From Actinacidiphila alni (GTDB lineage: Bacteria; Actinomycetota; Actinomycetes; Streptomycetales; Streptomycetaceae), in assembly GCF_900112845.1 (NCBI RefSeq), contig NZ_FONG01000008.1, positions 186,001 to 250,000 of the forward strand: a stretch of 64,000 nucleotides of DNA. Reading direction: 5' to 3'. Both the position numbers and the translations under genes were made by a program. Positions 51,986 through 59,910 of this stretch are shown one piece after another (the stretch's first letter is position 1; each line of letters begins with the position of its first letter). The notes beneath the pieces are model-generated. The model saw nothing but the letters and a program-made list of their open reading frames with translations. It was not told where the DNA came from and ran no database searches.

Positions 51986-52687
51986 ATGGCAAGGATCCTG
52001 TTCGTCCTGACCGGGGCCACCCACTGGACGCTCGCCGACGGCACCGCGCACCCGACCGGCTTCTGGGCGGAGGAGGCCGTGGTCCCGTACCGGACCTTCA
52101 CCGAAGCGGGCCATGTGGTGACCGTCGCGACCCCGGGCGGTGTCGTGCCGGCCGTGGACCGCGCGAGCCTCGCGCCCGAGTTCAACGGCGGCGAGGAGGG
52201 CGCGGCGGCGATGGCCGACGAGCTGACGAAGATCACCGCCTTCCAGCACCCGGTGGCGCTGGCGGACGTCAGCCTCGACGACTACGACGCCGTCTTCTAC
52301 CCCGGCGGCCACGGCCCCATGGAGGACCTGTCGGCCGACACCGACTCCGGCGCGCTGCTCAACGCGGCGCTGGCCTCCGGCAAGCCGCTCGGCATCGTCT
52401 GCCACGCGCCCGCCGCGCTGCTCGCCACCACCGGCCCGGACGGCGCCGCCCCCTCCCCCTTCGCGGGCTACCGGGTGACCGCCTTCACCAACGTCGAGGA
52501 GACCCAGGCGGGCTTCGCCGACAAGGCCCGCTGGCTGCTCCAGGACCGCCTCGTCCGGCTCGGCGTGGACTTCCAGGAAGGCGCCCCCTGGGCGCCGCAC
52601 ACCGTCAGCGACCGCAATCTGCACACCGGCCAGAACCCCGCCTCCGCGGGCCCGCTCGCCGCCGAGATCCTCGAACTGCTGCCGTGA
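51986..52687 (+). CDS. DJ-1/PfpI (class I glutamine amidotransferase-like) protein
   Basis: 233 aa. Nucleophile elbow GIVCHAPAAL with Cys139, Glu30 nearby, and the GGHGPMEDL oxyanion region, as in Hsp31/DJ-1 and glyoxalase III type proteins. It probably detoxifies reactive carbonyls or repairs glycated products. ATG 51986 with AGAGAAGGG upstream. Divergent from the flavin operon and sharing its operator, consistent with a redox or electrophile response. Confidence 0.92.
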   Translation: MARILFVLTGATHWTLADGTAHPTGFWAEEAVVPYRTFTEAGHVVTVATPGGVVPAVDRASLAPEFNGGEEGAAAMADELTKITAFQHPVALADVSLDDYDAVFYPGGHGPMEDLSADTDSGALLNAALASGKPLGIVCHAPAALLATTGPDGAAPSPFAGYRVTAFTNVEETQAGFADKARWLLQDRLVRLGVDFQEGAPWAPHTVSDRNLHTGQNPASAGPLAAEILELLP

Positions 52688-52734
52688 CCGGGCCCGGACG
52701 GCCCGGACGCCCCGAAAGGGCCAGGCCGCCCGGC

Positions 52735-53430
52735 TCACTTCTTCTTCACGCCCTCCTGCCAGATCAGCTTGGCGATGTTCGGCTTCACGGCGGTCGTGAT
52801 GACACCCATGGCCATCCGGACGTACCGCCGTTCCTCCAGTTCGCGCAGCATGCTCGCGGCGAGGTCGGAGCGGGCGGTGAAGACGCCGTCGGCGCTGGTC
52901 CCGGCGGTGCGGTAGTCCGTGACGCCGGGGTGCTCGAAGAGGCCGGAGGGCCGTACGAGGGTCCAGTCGAGGTCCGTCCGGCGGATGACGTCCTCCATAC
53001 GGCGCATGTCCTCGTGGAGGGTACGGCCGAGGCGCCGGTTCACCAGCGGGTCGAGCACATGGTTGAAGAAGTGCGCGCCGGTGGGGCGCCAGTCCGGATC
53101 GGCGATGCTGGAGCTGATGGCGAGCAGGCGCGTGACGCCGTGGCGGGCCATGGCCCCGGTGATGGCCGTGGCGCTCGCCGAGTACGTGGTGATGGTCTCC
53201 TTGCTGAAGCGCGTGCCCAGCGCGGACAGGACGGCGTCCGTGCCGGCGACCGCGTCGGCGACGGCCGCCGGATCGGTGGCGTCGGCGACGGCCACGGTCA
53301 GGCCCGGCCGCCCGGAGGGCAGGGAGCCGGGGCGGCGGGTCACGGCGACGACGTCGTGGCCGGCGGCGAGTGCCTGGTCGGTGAGGTGGCGGCCGGTGGG
53401 TCCGTTGGCGCCGAAGACTGCGATACGCAT
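52735..53430 (-). CDS. NAD(P)H-binding oxidoreductase (NmrA/atypical SDR)
   Basis: 231 aa. Rossmann motif VFGANGPTGRHL at the N-terminus, VTRRPGSL, AVLSALGT and LLAISSSIAD, typical of atypical SDR NAD(P)-binding proteins of the YwnB/BVR-B type. C-terminal VRPSGLFEHPGVTDYR. The catalytic Tyr-xxx-Lys of classical SDRs is not seen. Divergent from a TetR gene across 75 nt and probably its target. Function unknown. Confidence 0.9.
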   Translation of the reverse strand: MRIAVFGANGPTGRHLTDQALAAGHDVVAVTRRPGSLPSGRPGLTVAVADATDPAAVADAVAGTDAVLSALGTRFSKETITTYSASATAITGAMARHGVTRLLAISSSIADPDWRPTGAHFFNHVLDPLVNRRLGRTLHEDMRRMEDVIRRTDLDWTLVRPSGLFEHPGVTDYRTAGTSADGVFTARSDLAASMLRELEERRYVRMAMGVITTAVKPNIAKLIWQEGVKKK

Positions 53431-53505
53431 GGTGTCGGGTCGTCCGTTCGTCGGGTTGTCGGAACGCCTTGACTGTGCCGATCACCCACCGCAGGCTCAA
53501 CGCTG

Positions 53506-54138
53506 ATGAACTCCGCCGCACCTGCCCGCTCCCCCGCCCGCACCCGTGGCCGTCCCCGTGGCAGGCCGCCGACCCGCGAGTCGATCGTCACGGCGGCCCA
53601 CGCGCTGTTCCTGGAACGCGGATACCGGCGTACGACCGTCCGCGCGGTGGCCGCCGCGGCCGGCGTCGACCCGGCGCTGATCGCGTACCACTTCGGCTCG
53701 AAGAAGGGCCTGTTCGCGGACGTGATGCAGTTCCAGTGCGTCAACGCGCTGGCGGTGGACGACGTGCTCGGCGGCGACCCGGTCACCCTGCCCGGCCGCC
53801 TGATCGACGCGGTGACGGGTCTGTGGGAGGACGCCGACTTCCTGCGGCTCACCGCCCGGAGCGACGAGGCCGCCGAGGTGATCCGGGAATTCCTCGAACG
53901 CGAGCTGCTGGCCCGTCTTGTTGAATTTCTCGGCGGCCGGGACGCCACGTCCCGTGCCACGGCCGTGGTGACGGTCCTCGGCGGCCTCATCTACACCCGC
54001 TACCTCAATCCGCTCCCCACGCCCGCCACTCTCACCCCGGCCGAGACGCGCCGCATCCTCACGCCGGCGCTGCGTGCGGCTCTGGCGCCGAGGCCGCACG
54101 CGAAAGCTCCCGGCGGCCGGGGGACCGTACGGCCCTGA
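53506..54138 (+). CDS. TetR-family regulator
   Basis: 210 aa. HTH TTVRAVAAAAGVDPALIAYHFGSKKGLF after PTRESIVTAAHALFLERGY, and a C-terminal domain of the TetR_C_17/YcdC-like sort with LGGLIYTRYLNPL. Divergent from the atypical SDR at 52735-53430, the likely target. Its 3' end overlaps a 10-bp inverted repeat (54104-54113 with 54142-54151) that may terminate transcription. Confidence 0.9.
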   Translation: MNSAAPARSPARTRGRPRGRPPTRESIVTAAHALFLERGYRRTTVRAVAAAAGVDPALIAYHFGSKKGLFADVMQFQCVNALAVDDVLGGDPVTLPGRLIDAVTGLWEDADFLRLTARSDEAAEVIREFLERELLARLVEFLGGRDATSRATAVVTVLGGLIYTRYLNPLPTPATLTPAETRRILTPALRAALAPRPHAKAPGGRGTVRP

Positions 54139-54151
54139 CCACCGGGAGCTT
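54104..54151. terminator. Terminator-like stem at the tetR 3' end
   Basis: AAGCTCCCGG / CCGGGAGCTT, 10-bp stem with a 28-nt loop spanning the tetR stop codon. Confidence 0.5.
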
Positions 54152-54211
54152 CGGACACGCGGATCAGTAGTCCACCGGCTCAGCGGTTCACCGGCTCACC
54201 GGCTCACCGGT

Positions 54212-56215
54212 TCAGCAGGGGAAGGTGCCGCTGTAGAGGGCGTGCCCGTAGGACGAGCTTCCGGAGCCGAAGCCGTAGATGCCGTCGTCGCTCCAGACCG
54301 CTTCGCGCTCGCCGTTGACGCAGGTGGAGGTCGGCGCGATCGCGAAGCCCTCCAGATTGTCGGTCGGCATGACGGCCGGGTTGGTGTAGGTCACGTCCGG
54401 CACGATCGCTCCCGCGGAGTTGACCTTCAGGAAGGTGTGCGTCTCGCCGCAGGTGTTGTCGCAGGTCGCCACGATGCGCTGGGTTCCGGCGTCGTAGGTC
54501 ACGTCCATCACCGACGGCTTGCCGGTCGCGACGGTGCCGAAGGTGGTGAAGGTGCCGTTGGAGTTGAGGCCGTAGACGTGCAGGGTGCCGTCCCATTCCA
54601 GGCCGGCGAAGAACAGGCCCGAGCCGTGCAGCGGGTAGTTCGCCGGGTTGTAGGCGGCGCCGGTGAGCGGGTCGGTCCAGCCGTTCGCGGTCAGCCAGCT
54701 GTCCGGTACGTAGCCGACGCCCTCGAAGCCCAGGTTGGCGTCGTCCTTGCTGCCGGTGTCGAGCTGCGGGAACTGCGAGGTCATGTCCCACTGGTGGACC
54801 GGTGCGAGGGTCGTTCCGGTCGCGGCGGGGTCGAACTCCATGATCGTGTCCTTGGGGACCGAATTCTTGGTGTTGTCCCGCTCGGAGGTCACGTAGATGT
54901 GGCCGTTGCCGCCGACGGTGACGCCCTCGGAGTCCGGCTCGCCCGATCCGCCGGCGAAGCGGATCTGCTTGCCCTTCGCGCTCCAGGACGCGTCGGGGAT
55001 CCACTTGCCGTTGCTCTTGACCAGCTTGTACAGCCAGTTCTTGTTCTTGGCGGCCCACAGCACCGACGGGTCGGCCGGGGCGAAGGCCAGGCCGCTCACG
55101 TCGCGGCCCTCGGGACCGGTGGACGTGGTGAACGCGCAGACGTTGTCGGCGATCGTGACGTCGAGACCGCCCGGCCACGCCGAGGTGCCCGACGGGGTGG
55201 AGCCCGTACCGGAGGGCGCTTCGGGTGTGCAGCCGCTGGTCAGCGAACCCCCGCCGCCGAGCAGATGGCCGGTGCCACCACCGGTGCCGCCACCGCCGGT
55301 GCCACCGCCTGTGCCGCCGTCGCCGGTGCCCGAGCAGGAGTTCGTGCCGCCGAGCGTCGCGGCCGTGGCGGTCCGGAACGCGCCGGTGCCGTTGGCGCAG
55401 CGGGCGTACGAGGGCTTGGCGCCGTCGGTGGCCCACGTCACGGAATCGACGGTGTTGCCGTTGCCGTCGAGCAGGAAGACCGAGTCGTTGTCGCCCAGGC
55501 CGATGGTGGAGTCGAAGGTGACGTAGCCGCCCGCGGGGACGGTGGTCGCGCTCGGCGAGGAGGACGAGACGGTCGCCGGGCTGTGGCCGGTGTCGCCGTC
55601 GACGTACTTCCACGACCCGATGTTCACCGCGGACGTGCCGCCGTTGAACAGCTCCACGGTGTCCGCGCCGCTGGAGGTGACCTCGTTGATCCGTACGCCG
55701 CTCGACGCGGGCACCGACGCGGGGCAGCCCGTGGCGTTCGCCGCGCCGAACGTGGTCGTCGCCGTCGTGGTGACCCACGTCCCGGTGCCGTCGCCGCCGC
55801 ACCGCGCCATCGCCGGCTTGGCCTTGTCGGTCGCCCAGTCCACCCGGTCGACGACCGTGCCGCCGGAGGTGTGGATCACCAGCTTGTCGGAGTCGCCCAG
55901 TCCCTTGGGCGAGTTGAAGGTGACGAAGCCGCCCGCCGGGATCGTGCTCGACGAGGGGCTGAACGACTGCGCCGAGAAGCTGTCGTCGGACATCTTCCAG
56001 CCGCTGATGCTCACCGCGGTCGAGCCGGTGTTGTACAGCTCGACGGTGTCGCTGTTCGACGAGGTGACTTCGTTGATCCGAATGTTCTGGTAGCCGGCCG
56101 CGTCGGCGGCGACCGCGGGCCGCGCGACGACCAGACCGGTGAGGACGAGTCCGGACAGGGCCAGCCCCGCGGCGCCGGTGGAGGCGAGGCGGGACCGGGA
56201 GGAAGAAGTAGACAC
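54212..56215 (-). CDS. Secreted protein with two lamin-tail domains and a C-terminal beta-propeller-like domain
   Basis: 667 aa. Signal peptide (AGLALSGLVLTGLVVARPAVAAD), then two lamin-tail (LTD) repeats starting at IRINEVTSSNSDTVELYN (about 45) and VRINEVTSSGADTVELFN (about 172), each ending in a DWATDxAKPxxARC-like motif. A Gly/Thr linker (about 293-325) follows, then a region of about 330 residues with YVTSERDNTKN, WDGTLHVYGLN, LEGFAIAPT motifs, like SdiA-regulated/phytase-like propellers. It probably binds DNA or other polymer outside the cell; no enzyme motif is certain. Confidence 0.88.
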   Translation of the reverse strand: MSTSSSRSRLASTGAAGLALSGLVLTGLVVARPAVAADAAGYQNIRINEVTSSNSDTVELYNTGSTAVSISGWKMSDDSFSAQSFSPSSSTIPAGGFVTFNSPKGLGDSDKLVIHTSGGTVVDRVDWATDKAKPAMARCGGDGTGTWVTTTATTTFGAANATGCPASVPASSGVRINEVTSSGADTVELFNGGTSAVNIGSWKYVDGDTGHSPATVSSSSPSATTVPAGGYVTFDSTIGLGDNDSVFLLDGNGNTVDSVTWATDGAKPSYARCANGTGAFRTATAATLGGTNSCSGTGDGGTGGGTGGGGTGGGTGHLLGGGGSLTSGCTPEAPSGTGSTPSGTSAWPGGLDVTIADNVCAFTTSTGPEGRDVSGLAFAPADPSVLWAAKNKNWLYKLVKSNGKWIPDASWSAKGKQIRFAGGSGEPDSEGVTVGGNGHIYVTSERDNTKNSVPKDTIMEFDPAATGTTLAPVHQWDMTSQFPQLDTGSKDDANLGFEGVGYVPDSWLTANGWTDPLTGAAYNPANYPLHGSGLFFAGLEWDGTLHVYGLNSNGTFTTFGTVATGKPSVMDVTYDAGTQRIVATCDNTCGETHTFLKVNSAGAIVPDVTYTNPAVMPTDNLEGFAIAPTSTCVNGEREAVWSDDGIYGFGSGSSSYGHALYSGTFPC

Positions 56216-56389
56216 GAGGCGGAACTATGATGCCCCGGCCTTGAAGCCGGGTGTACGCAGGTTGAACGCCACCGGCTGCGCACCCGAACGCCGGACGCCC
56301 GGGCGGCGGTTCCACGCCGGCGGGCGGCCGCCGGGGAGGCTCCCGCGCTCGGTGGATCACCGCAGCGGCTATACTGCGCGGTGTTCCCC

Positions 56390-56462
56390 GCCCCAGTAGC
56401 TCAGGGGATAGAGCACAGCTCTCCTAAAGCTGGTGTCGCAGGTTCGAATCCTGCCTGGGGCA
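56390..56462 (+). tRNA. tRNA-Arg (CCT)
   Basis: 73 nt: acceptor GCCCCAG/CTGGGGC, D arm, anticodon stem CAGCT/AGCTG with loop CTCCTAA (anticodon CCT, codon AGG), T arm GCAGGTTCGAATCCTGC. Discriminator A; CCA not encoded. Phage-like genes begin downstream, so the 3' end is a probable attachment site. Confidence 0.95.
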
Positions 56463-56488
56463 CCGTTGCTCACCAGCAGCGGAGCACA

Positions 56489-56529
56489 CGAACGGCCAGG
56501 TCAACGCGTATGCGGGCCCTGGCCGTTCG
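56489..56529. terminator. Terminator-like hairpin after tRNA-Arg
   Basis: Perfect 12-bp stem CGAACGGCCAGG / CCTGGCCGTTCG with a 17-nt loop, 27 nt past the tRNA. Confidence 0.7.
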
Positions 56530-56655
56530 CCGTTTCCTGGAATCTCTCGGAATCCGCTGACCCTCTTCTGGAACCTACTTGAGGGCAGTCGTCCCCGATC
56601 CGTCCCCAAAATTCCCCGGACGGATCTCCCAGCGCGGCGAGGCAGAATGAAGAAC

Positions 56656-56686
56656 GGCCCCCCGCGAGTTCACCGCGGGGGGCCGC
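56656..56686. terminator. Strong G/C hairpin
   Basis: Perfect 12-bp stem CGGCCCCCCGCG / CGCGGGGGGCCG with a 7-nt loop. Confidence 0.7.
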
Positions 56687-56977
56687 CTTGCGCCGAGGTC
56701 CCGACACGGGGCCGCCCGATACGGTCCCCGGCGCGCTTATGGGGGTCAGATGCCTCCCACTGCCTAACGGATGCATGCTGACCTCGTTGTTCACCCGATC
56801 GTGTGAACATGTGTTCGGATTTCGCTCAGCAACTCTAGCCCCACGACGGAACGCGGTCGTGGGGCTCGATCACGGGATGCTCAGGTAGGTACCCGGGTAT
56901 CCGCACCTCAATCATGATCACAAAAAGCGTCTAGCCAGACGCAGACAGATGATCTTGCGCCGCTCAAGGCTCAACGG

Positions 56978-57253
56978 GTGCCGACGAAGCCCCCGCCGAG
57001 ATTCCCAGCCGAGCGACGCGCGCTCGGCGACCGCATCCGCCGACACCGGGAATGGGCCGGGCGCACCCAAGACGACATCGTCCGCGCCGGCCTCGACCGC
57101 CGCACCCTCCAGCGCATCGAGAACGGAGAGACGGACGCCCGCCTCTCCTGGCTGCTGCTGATCGCCCACACCATCGACATCACGATCGGCGAACTGCTCG
57201 ACACCGACCCCCCGACCGCCAGCACGGGGGCAGCCAGCAGCCGGGGGGCGTAA
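56978..57253 (+). CDS. XRE-family HTH regulator (prophage region)
   Basis: 91 aa from GTG 56978. HTH_31/XRE fold: ALGDRIRRHREWAGRTQDDIVRAGLDRRTLQRIENGETDARLSWLLLIAHTIDI covers most of the protein. The end is Ser/Ala/Gly. It may control the neighbouring cargo; a GCGTCT-N4-AGACGC dyad is located 35-50 nt upstream. No good ribosome site, so the start is uncertain. Convergent with the chain of tiny genes. Confidence 0.82.
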   Translation: MPTKPPPRFPAERRALGDRIRRHREWAGRTQDDIVRAGLDRRTLQRIENGETDARLSWLLLIAHTIDITIGELLDTDPPTASTGAASSRGA

Positions 57254-57263
57254 GGGCGGGCGA

Positions 57264-57401
57264 TCAGTTCGGGTGCCCGTTACGGCAGGACGCGGGACCG
57301 ACGGGCGTCTCGCTGCCCGTCTCCTCGTCCACGATCACCGTCATGGCGACCAGGGCGCCGCACGTGGAGCACTGGCCGAACCGGATCTCCGGGTGCGGCA
57401 T
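57264..57401 (-). CDS. Tiny Cys-containing protein, last of a four-gene chain
   Basis: 45 aa, ATG 57401 to TGA 57264. Contains CSTCG and CRNGH, spaced like a small zinc ribbon (Cys11, Cys14, Cys40, His43 approx.). Starts directly after the stop of the preceding gene (TGAATG). The A/G-rich stretch GAAGGGCGGGAG upstream serves as ribosome site. Function unknown. Confidence 0.65.
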   Translation of the reverse strand: MPHPEIRFGQCSTCGALVAMTVIVDEETGSETPVGPASCRNGHPN

Positions 57402-57587
57402 TCAGCTCCCGCCCTTCGCCGTACGGCCGTGGCACGGGCAGCCGCACGGTATCTGCGGCAAGGCTGGCGCACCGCCGCGAGGTGTCCCCGGGAGGTACGT
57501 CGGTCCGTTGCCGGGGCAGCGGTTATGTCCGACGGGGCCGAGCAGGGTGGCGGAGACGCAGTCCACAGACACGGCCGGCGCGGTCAC
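57402..57587 (-). CDS. Small Cys-containing protein, third of the chain
   Basis: 61 aa from GTG 57587, which overlaps the TGA of the preceding gene (GTGA). Contains DCVSATLLGPVGHNRCPGNG and a C-terminal PCGCPCHGR cluster. Coding is supported by the start/stop chaining rather than by homology. Function unknown. Confidence 0.6.
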   Translation of the reverse strand: MTAPAVSVDCVSATLLGPVGHNRCPGNGPTYLPGTPRGGAPALPQIPCGCPCHGRTAKGGS

Positions 57588-57766
57588 CGCTGCACCAGTT
57601 GGTTCCGCTTCCGGCCGCCGTACGCGTTCACCGGGGTGCACAGCCAGCGGTGCAGCAGGACGTCGGCCGACGCACTGGTGCCCTGGTCGACCGGGATACG
57701 CCGGCCCTGCCCCGGCTGTACGGGCTGCTGGCAGCACGCGCACAACGCGACGGCCGCCGCAGTCAC
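57584..57766 (-). CDS. Small zinc-ribbon-like protein, second of the chain
   Basis: 60 aa from GTG 57766, overlapping the preceding TGA (GTGA). Pattern CACCQQPVQPGQGRRIPV, then ASADVLLHRWLCTPV: a CxxC pair and a later Cys/His, as in small phage zinc-ribbon proteins. Function unknown. Confidence 0.62.
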   Translation of the reverse strand: MTAAAVALCACCQQPVQPGQGRRIPVDQGTSASADVLLHRWLCTPVNAYGGRKRNQLVQR

Positions 57767-57981
57767 GCCGTCCGCCCGGCTTTGCTGTACGCCGCCCACA
57801 GCTCATTGGCGGTGGGGCAGGTGCGGGTACTCGTACGGCACTCGTCGCAGCCGCTGCGAGTGTGCTCAATGTAGGCCCGCCACGCGGCGACGGAGGGCGA
57901 CTCCACGCCGCGCCCGACCGGGTGGTCCAGCAGTACCGGGCCCGCCCCGGTGTCGAGGGCGTGGCCTGTAGGCTCGTTCAT
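57763..57981 (-). CDS. Small protein with CxxC motifs, first of the chain
   Basis: 72 aa from ATG 57981 with GGAAGGG 5 nt upstream. SVAAWRAYIEHTRSGCDECRTSTRTCPTANELWAAY resembles short actinobacterial proteins with a Cys-rich helical hairpin. Function unknown. Its promoter would lie in the 267-nt region shared with the divergent 58249 operon. Confidence 0.72.
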   Translation of the reverse strand: MNEPTGHALDTGAGPVLLDHPVGRGVESPSVAAWRAYIEHTRSGCDECRTSTRTCPTANELWAAYSKAGRTA

Positions 57982-58105
57982 GTCGACCCTTCCCGGTCGT
58001 CCACACCCCGGACCGTGGCGCGGTCGCGGGGCATTTTCTTGCCCGCCCCGATCGGCGACGAGGCGGGCGCCCTTCGACGCTAGGGAGCGCTGACCGCAGC
58101 CACCT

Positions 58106-58232
58106 AGTGGATTCTGCGAGATTCTGCGAGATCCCGCCCCGCCGGGCGACGGGCCGCCCCCGTGCGGCCGTAGGCGCTCTTGACGGCGCATCAGCCACGG
58201 ACGACAGTCGGTGGAATCCCGTGCAATCCACT
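58106..58232. promoter_or_regulatory. Divergent control region of the prophage cargo with repeated half-sites
   Basis: Direct repeat GATTCTGCGA twice (58110 and 58120), AGTGGATT (58106-58113) and its inverse AATCCACT (58225-58232), the latter part of GTGGA-N11-TCCAC. They are probable sites for one of the XRE proteins. Confidence 0.45.
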
Positions 58233-58248
58233 CGGAGGCGATGCGCCC

Positions 58249-58512
58249 ATGGCCCTAAAGTTCCTCGGGATCATCAGCAACACCCCGGTCGACGAATCCC
58301 CAACCATCTGGCTCGACGACACCACCGGCGACCTGATCATCCAGTCGTACAAGGCCGACGAGGCCACCGTCCTCCAGGCCCAGGAGGTCGGCTCGATCCC
58401 CGGCCACTCCACCGCGATCCCGCCCCACGAGACGATGATCCGGCTGCCCGCCGAGATGTTGCAGTACATCCCCCGCCCGGACGGAGACGACAGTGCAACC
58501 CCCAGCACGTGA
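58249..58512 (+). CDS. Small conserved actinobacterial protein, first gene of the DUF6879/XRE operon
   Basis: 87 aa from ATG 58249 (GGAGGCG upstream). FLGIISNTPVDESPTIWLDDTTGDLIIQSYKADEATVLQAQEVGSIPGHSTAIPPHETMIRLP: a compact beta-rich acidic protein with no Cys or membrane segment. Such proteins accompany DUF6879/DUF5753 pairs in Streptomyces as I recall. Overlaps the next gene by 20 nt. Confidence 0.8.
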   Translation: MALKFLGIISNTPVDESPTIWLDDTTGDLIIQSYKADEATVLQAQEVGSIPGHSTAIPPHETMIRLPAEMLQYIPRPDGDDSATPST

Positions 58513-59014
58513 AGCCCTCGCGAAGGCCCGGCGGTCCGCGATCCATCTGGAGACGCGCGACAGCTACATGCTGGACGACCCGGCTTTCATCGCCTGGCAG
58601 AACGGGCGACGGCTCGACATCACCGATCGCAGCTCCTGGTGGAACGGCTGGCACGACCACGTCGCCGCCGCGGTCTCCCGGGGCGTGACCGTCCGCCGGG
58701 CCCGCGTCGTGTCCGAACCGCTGCACCCCTACGCCCTGTACGAGTACGACCTGACGCCCGGTAACCTCGCCGCCGGAGAGGCGGTGAGGTGGCTCGGACG
58801 GCGCCATGCCGTAGACCTGCTGCTCCCCGCCACGGACTTCTGGGTGTTCGACGACGAGACCGTGCTCTTCCACCACTTCACCGGCGAAGGGCAGCTCGCC
58901 GCCGAAGGCCGCGAGTACCGCACCGACCCCGACCTGGCCAAGGCCCTCACTGCGGCGTTCGAGGCCGTATGGGACAGGGCCATCCCGCACACGGAGTACA
59001 CTCCGGCCATCTGA
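58493..59014 (+). CDS. DUF6879 family protein
   Basis: 173 aa from GTG 58493, inside the end of the preceding gene. RRSAIHLETRDSYMLDDPAFIAWQNGR, WHDHVAAAVSRGVTVRRARVVSEPLHPYALYEYDLTPGNLAAGEAVRWLGRR, and VFDDETVLFHHFTGEG are typical of DUF6879. These proteins are usually paired with an XRE-DUF5753 regulator, as here (3-nt gap). Molecular function is unknown. Confidence 0.9.
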   Translation: MQPPAREALAKARRSAIHLETRDSYMLDDPAFIAWQNGRRLDITDRSSWWNGWHDHVAAAVSRGVTVRRARVVSEPLHPYALYEYDLTPGNLAAGEAVRWLGRRHAVDLLLPATDFWVFDDETVLFHHFTGEGQLAAEGREYRTDPDLAKALTAAFEAVWDRAIPHTEYTPAI

Positions 59015-59017
59015 CCC

Positions 59018-59863
59018 ATGCCCACTTCCGCGTCATCGAGCGTGCAGCAGGCCCGGCGGGTCCTGGCCGACCGGCTGGCTGAGATCCGCCGGGAGGCCGG
59101 GCTCTCCGGCCGGGACCTCGCCGCCGCGTGCGGCTGGTACCCGTCCAAGGTCAGCCGTATCGAGCACGCCCGAACCGCGCCCTCGGCCGACGACATCAGG
59201 GTCTGGTGCCGCGCCTGCGCCGCCGACGCCCTGGCACCCGAACTCGTCGAATCCCTCCGCGCCGTCGAGGGCATGTTCATCGAGTGGCGCCGCCTGGAGC
59301 GCGCCGGCCTGAAGCACGCGCAGCTCGCCGTACGCCCGCTGTTCGAGCGCACCAGCCGGTTTCGGTCTTACTCGTCGTGGTTCATCCCCGGTCTGATCCA
59401 GAGCCGTACCTACACCGAGGCCGTGCTCCGCGCGGTCCAGCGGCGCCGCGTCGAGGTCGACGATGTGACCGCGGCCGTAGACGCCCGGATGGAGCGGCAA
59501 GCGGTGCTGCACCAGCCGGGCAAGACCTTCGCATTCCTCCTTGAGGAGTCCGTCCTGCGGTCCGGGATCGGCGGCGCCGAGGTAATGGTGGGGCAGCTCG
59601 GGCACCTGATCACGGTGAGCGCGCTGCCGAACGTCAGCGTGGGCGTCATCCCGGCCGGGCCGGACAGGACGAGGATGCCGGTTGAGGGGTTCTGGATCTT
59701 CGATGCGGAGCAGGTGAGCGTCGAGCTCGTCTCGGGGCACCTGACGATCACGCAGGCCCCGGAGATCGCCCTGTATGCCGACGCCTTCGCCGAGCTGGCG
59801 GCCCAAGCGGTCTACGGGGCGGACGCGCGGACGCTGATTGTCCGGGCTGTTCAGGCGCTGTGA
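59018..59863 (+). CDS. XRE-family regulator with DUF5753 domain
   Basis: 281 aa. N-terminal HTH (LADRLAEIRREAGLSGRDLAAACGWYPSKVSRIEHARTAPS), then a DUF5753 effector domain from about residue 95 (TSRFRSYSSWFIPGLIQSRTYTEAVLRA, RMERQAVLHQPGKTFAFLLEESVLR). Streptomyces chromosomes contain many such regulators, some affecting development and antibiotic production. Third gene of the 58249 operon; probably controls the operon itself. Confidence 0.92.
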   Translation: MPTSASSSVQQARRVLADRLAEIRREAGLSGRDLAAACGWYPSKVSRIEHARTAPSADDIRVWCRACAADALAPELVESLRAVEGMFIEWRRLERAGLKHAQLAVRPLFERTSRFRSYSSWFIPGLIQSRTYTEAVLRAVQRRRVEVDDVTAAVDARMERQAVLHQPGKTFAFLLEESVLRSGIGGAEVMVGQLGHLITVSALPNVSVGVIPAGPDRTRMPVEGFWIFDAEQVSVELVSGHLTITQAPEIALYADAFAELAAQAVYGADARTLIVRAVQAL

Positions 59864-59910
59864 CGCGCGTCGGGTGCACCGTTGTCAGAGGCCCGTCGTA
59901 AGGTGCGCCC

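Larger units (their letters stand above)
56463..56977. other. 515-nt non-coding region beside the tRNA (probable attachment-site end)
   Basis: Holds two strong hairpins (56489-56529 and 56656-56686), a GTTCAC-N8-GTGAAC dyad (56789-56808) and GCGTCT-N4-AGACGC (56927-56942) just before an XRE gene. Minus-strand codons around 56500-56620 look like a degenerate recombinase tail but no integrase domain can be shown. Confidence 0.5.

Noticed and set aside
56424..56609. Minus-strand frame ending in RQDSNLRHQL
   Set aside because: This is the well-known false translation of the antisense of a tRNA gene.
56500..56620. Degenerate integrase C-terminus on the minus strand
   Set aside because: Codons such as FWGRIGDDC are suggestive, but no catalytic Arg/His/Tyr motif of a tyrosine recombinase is present.
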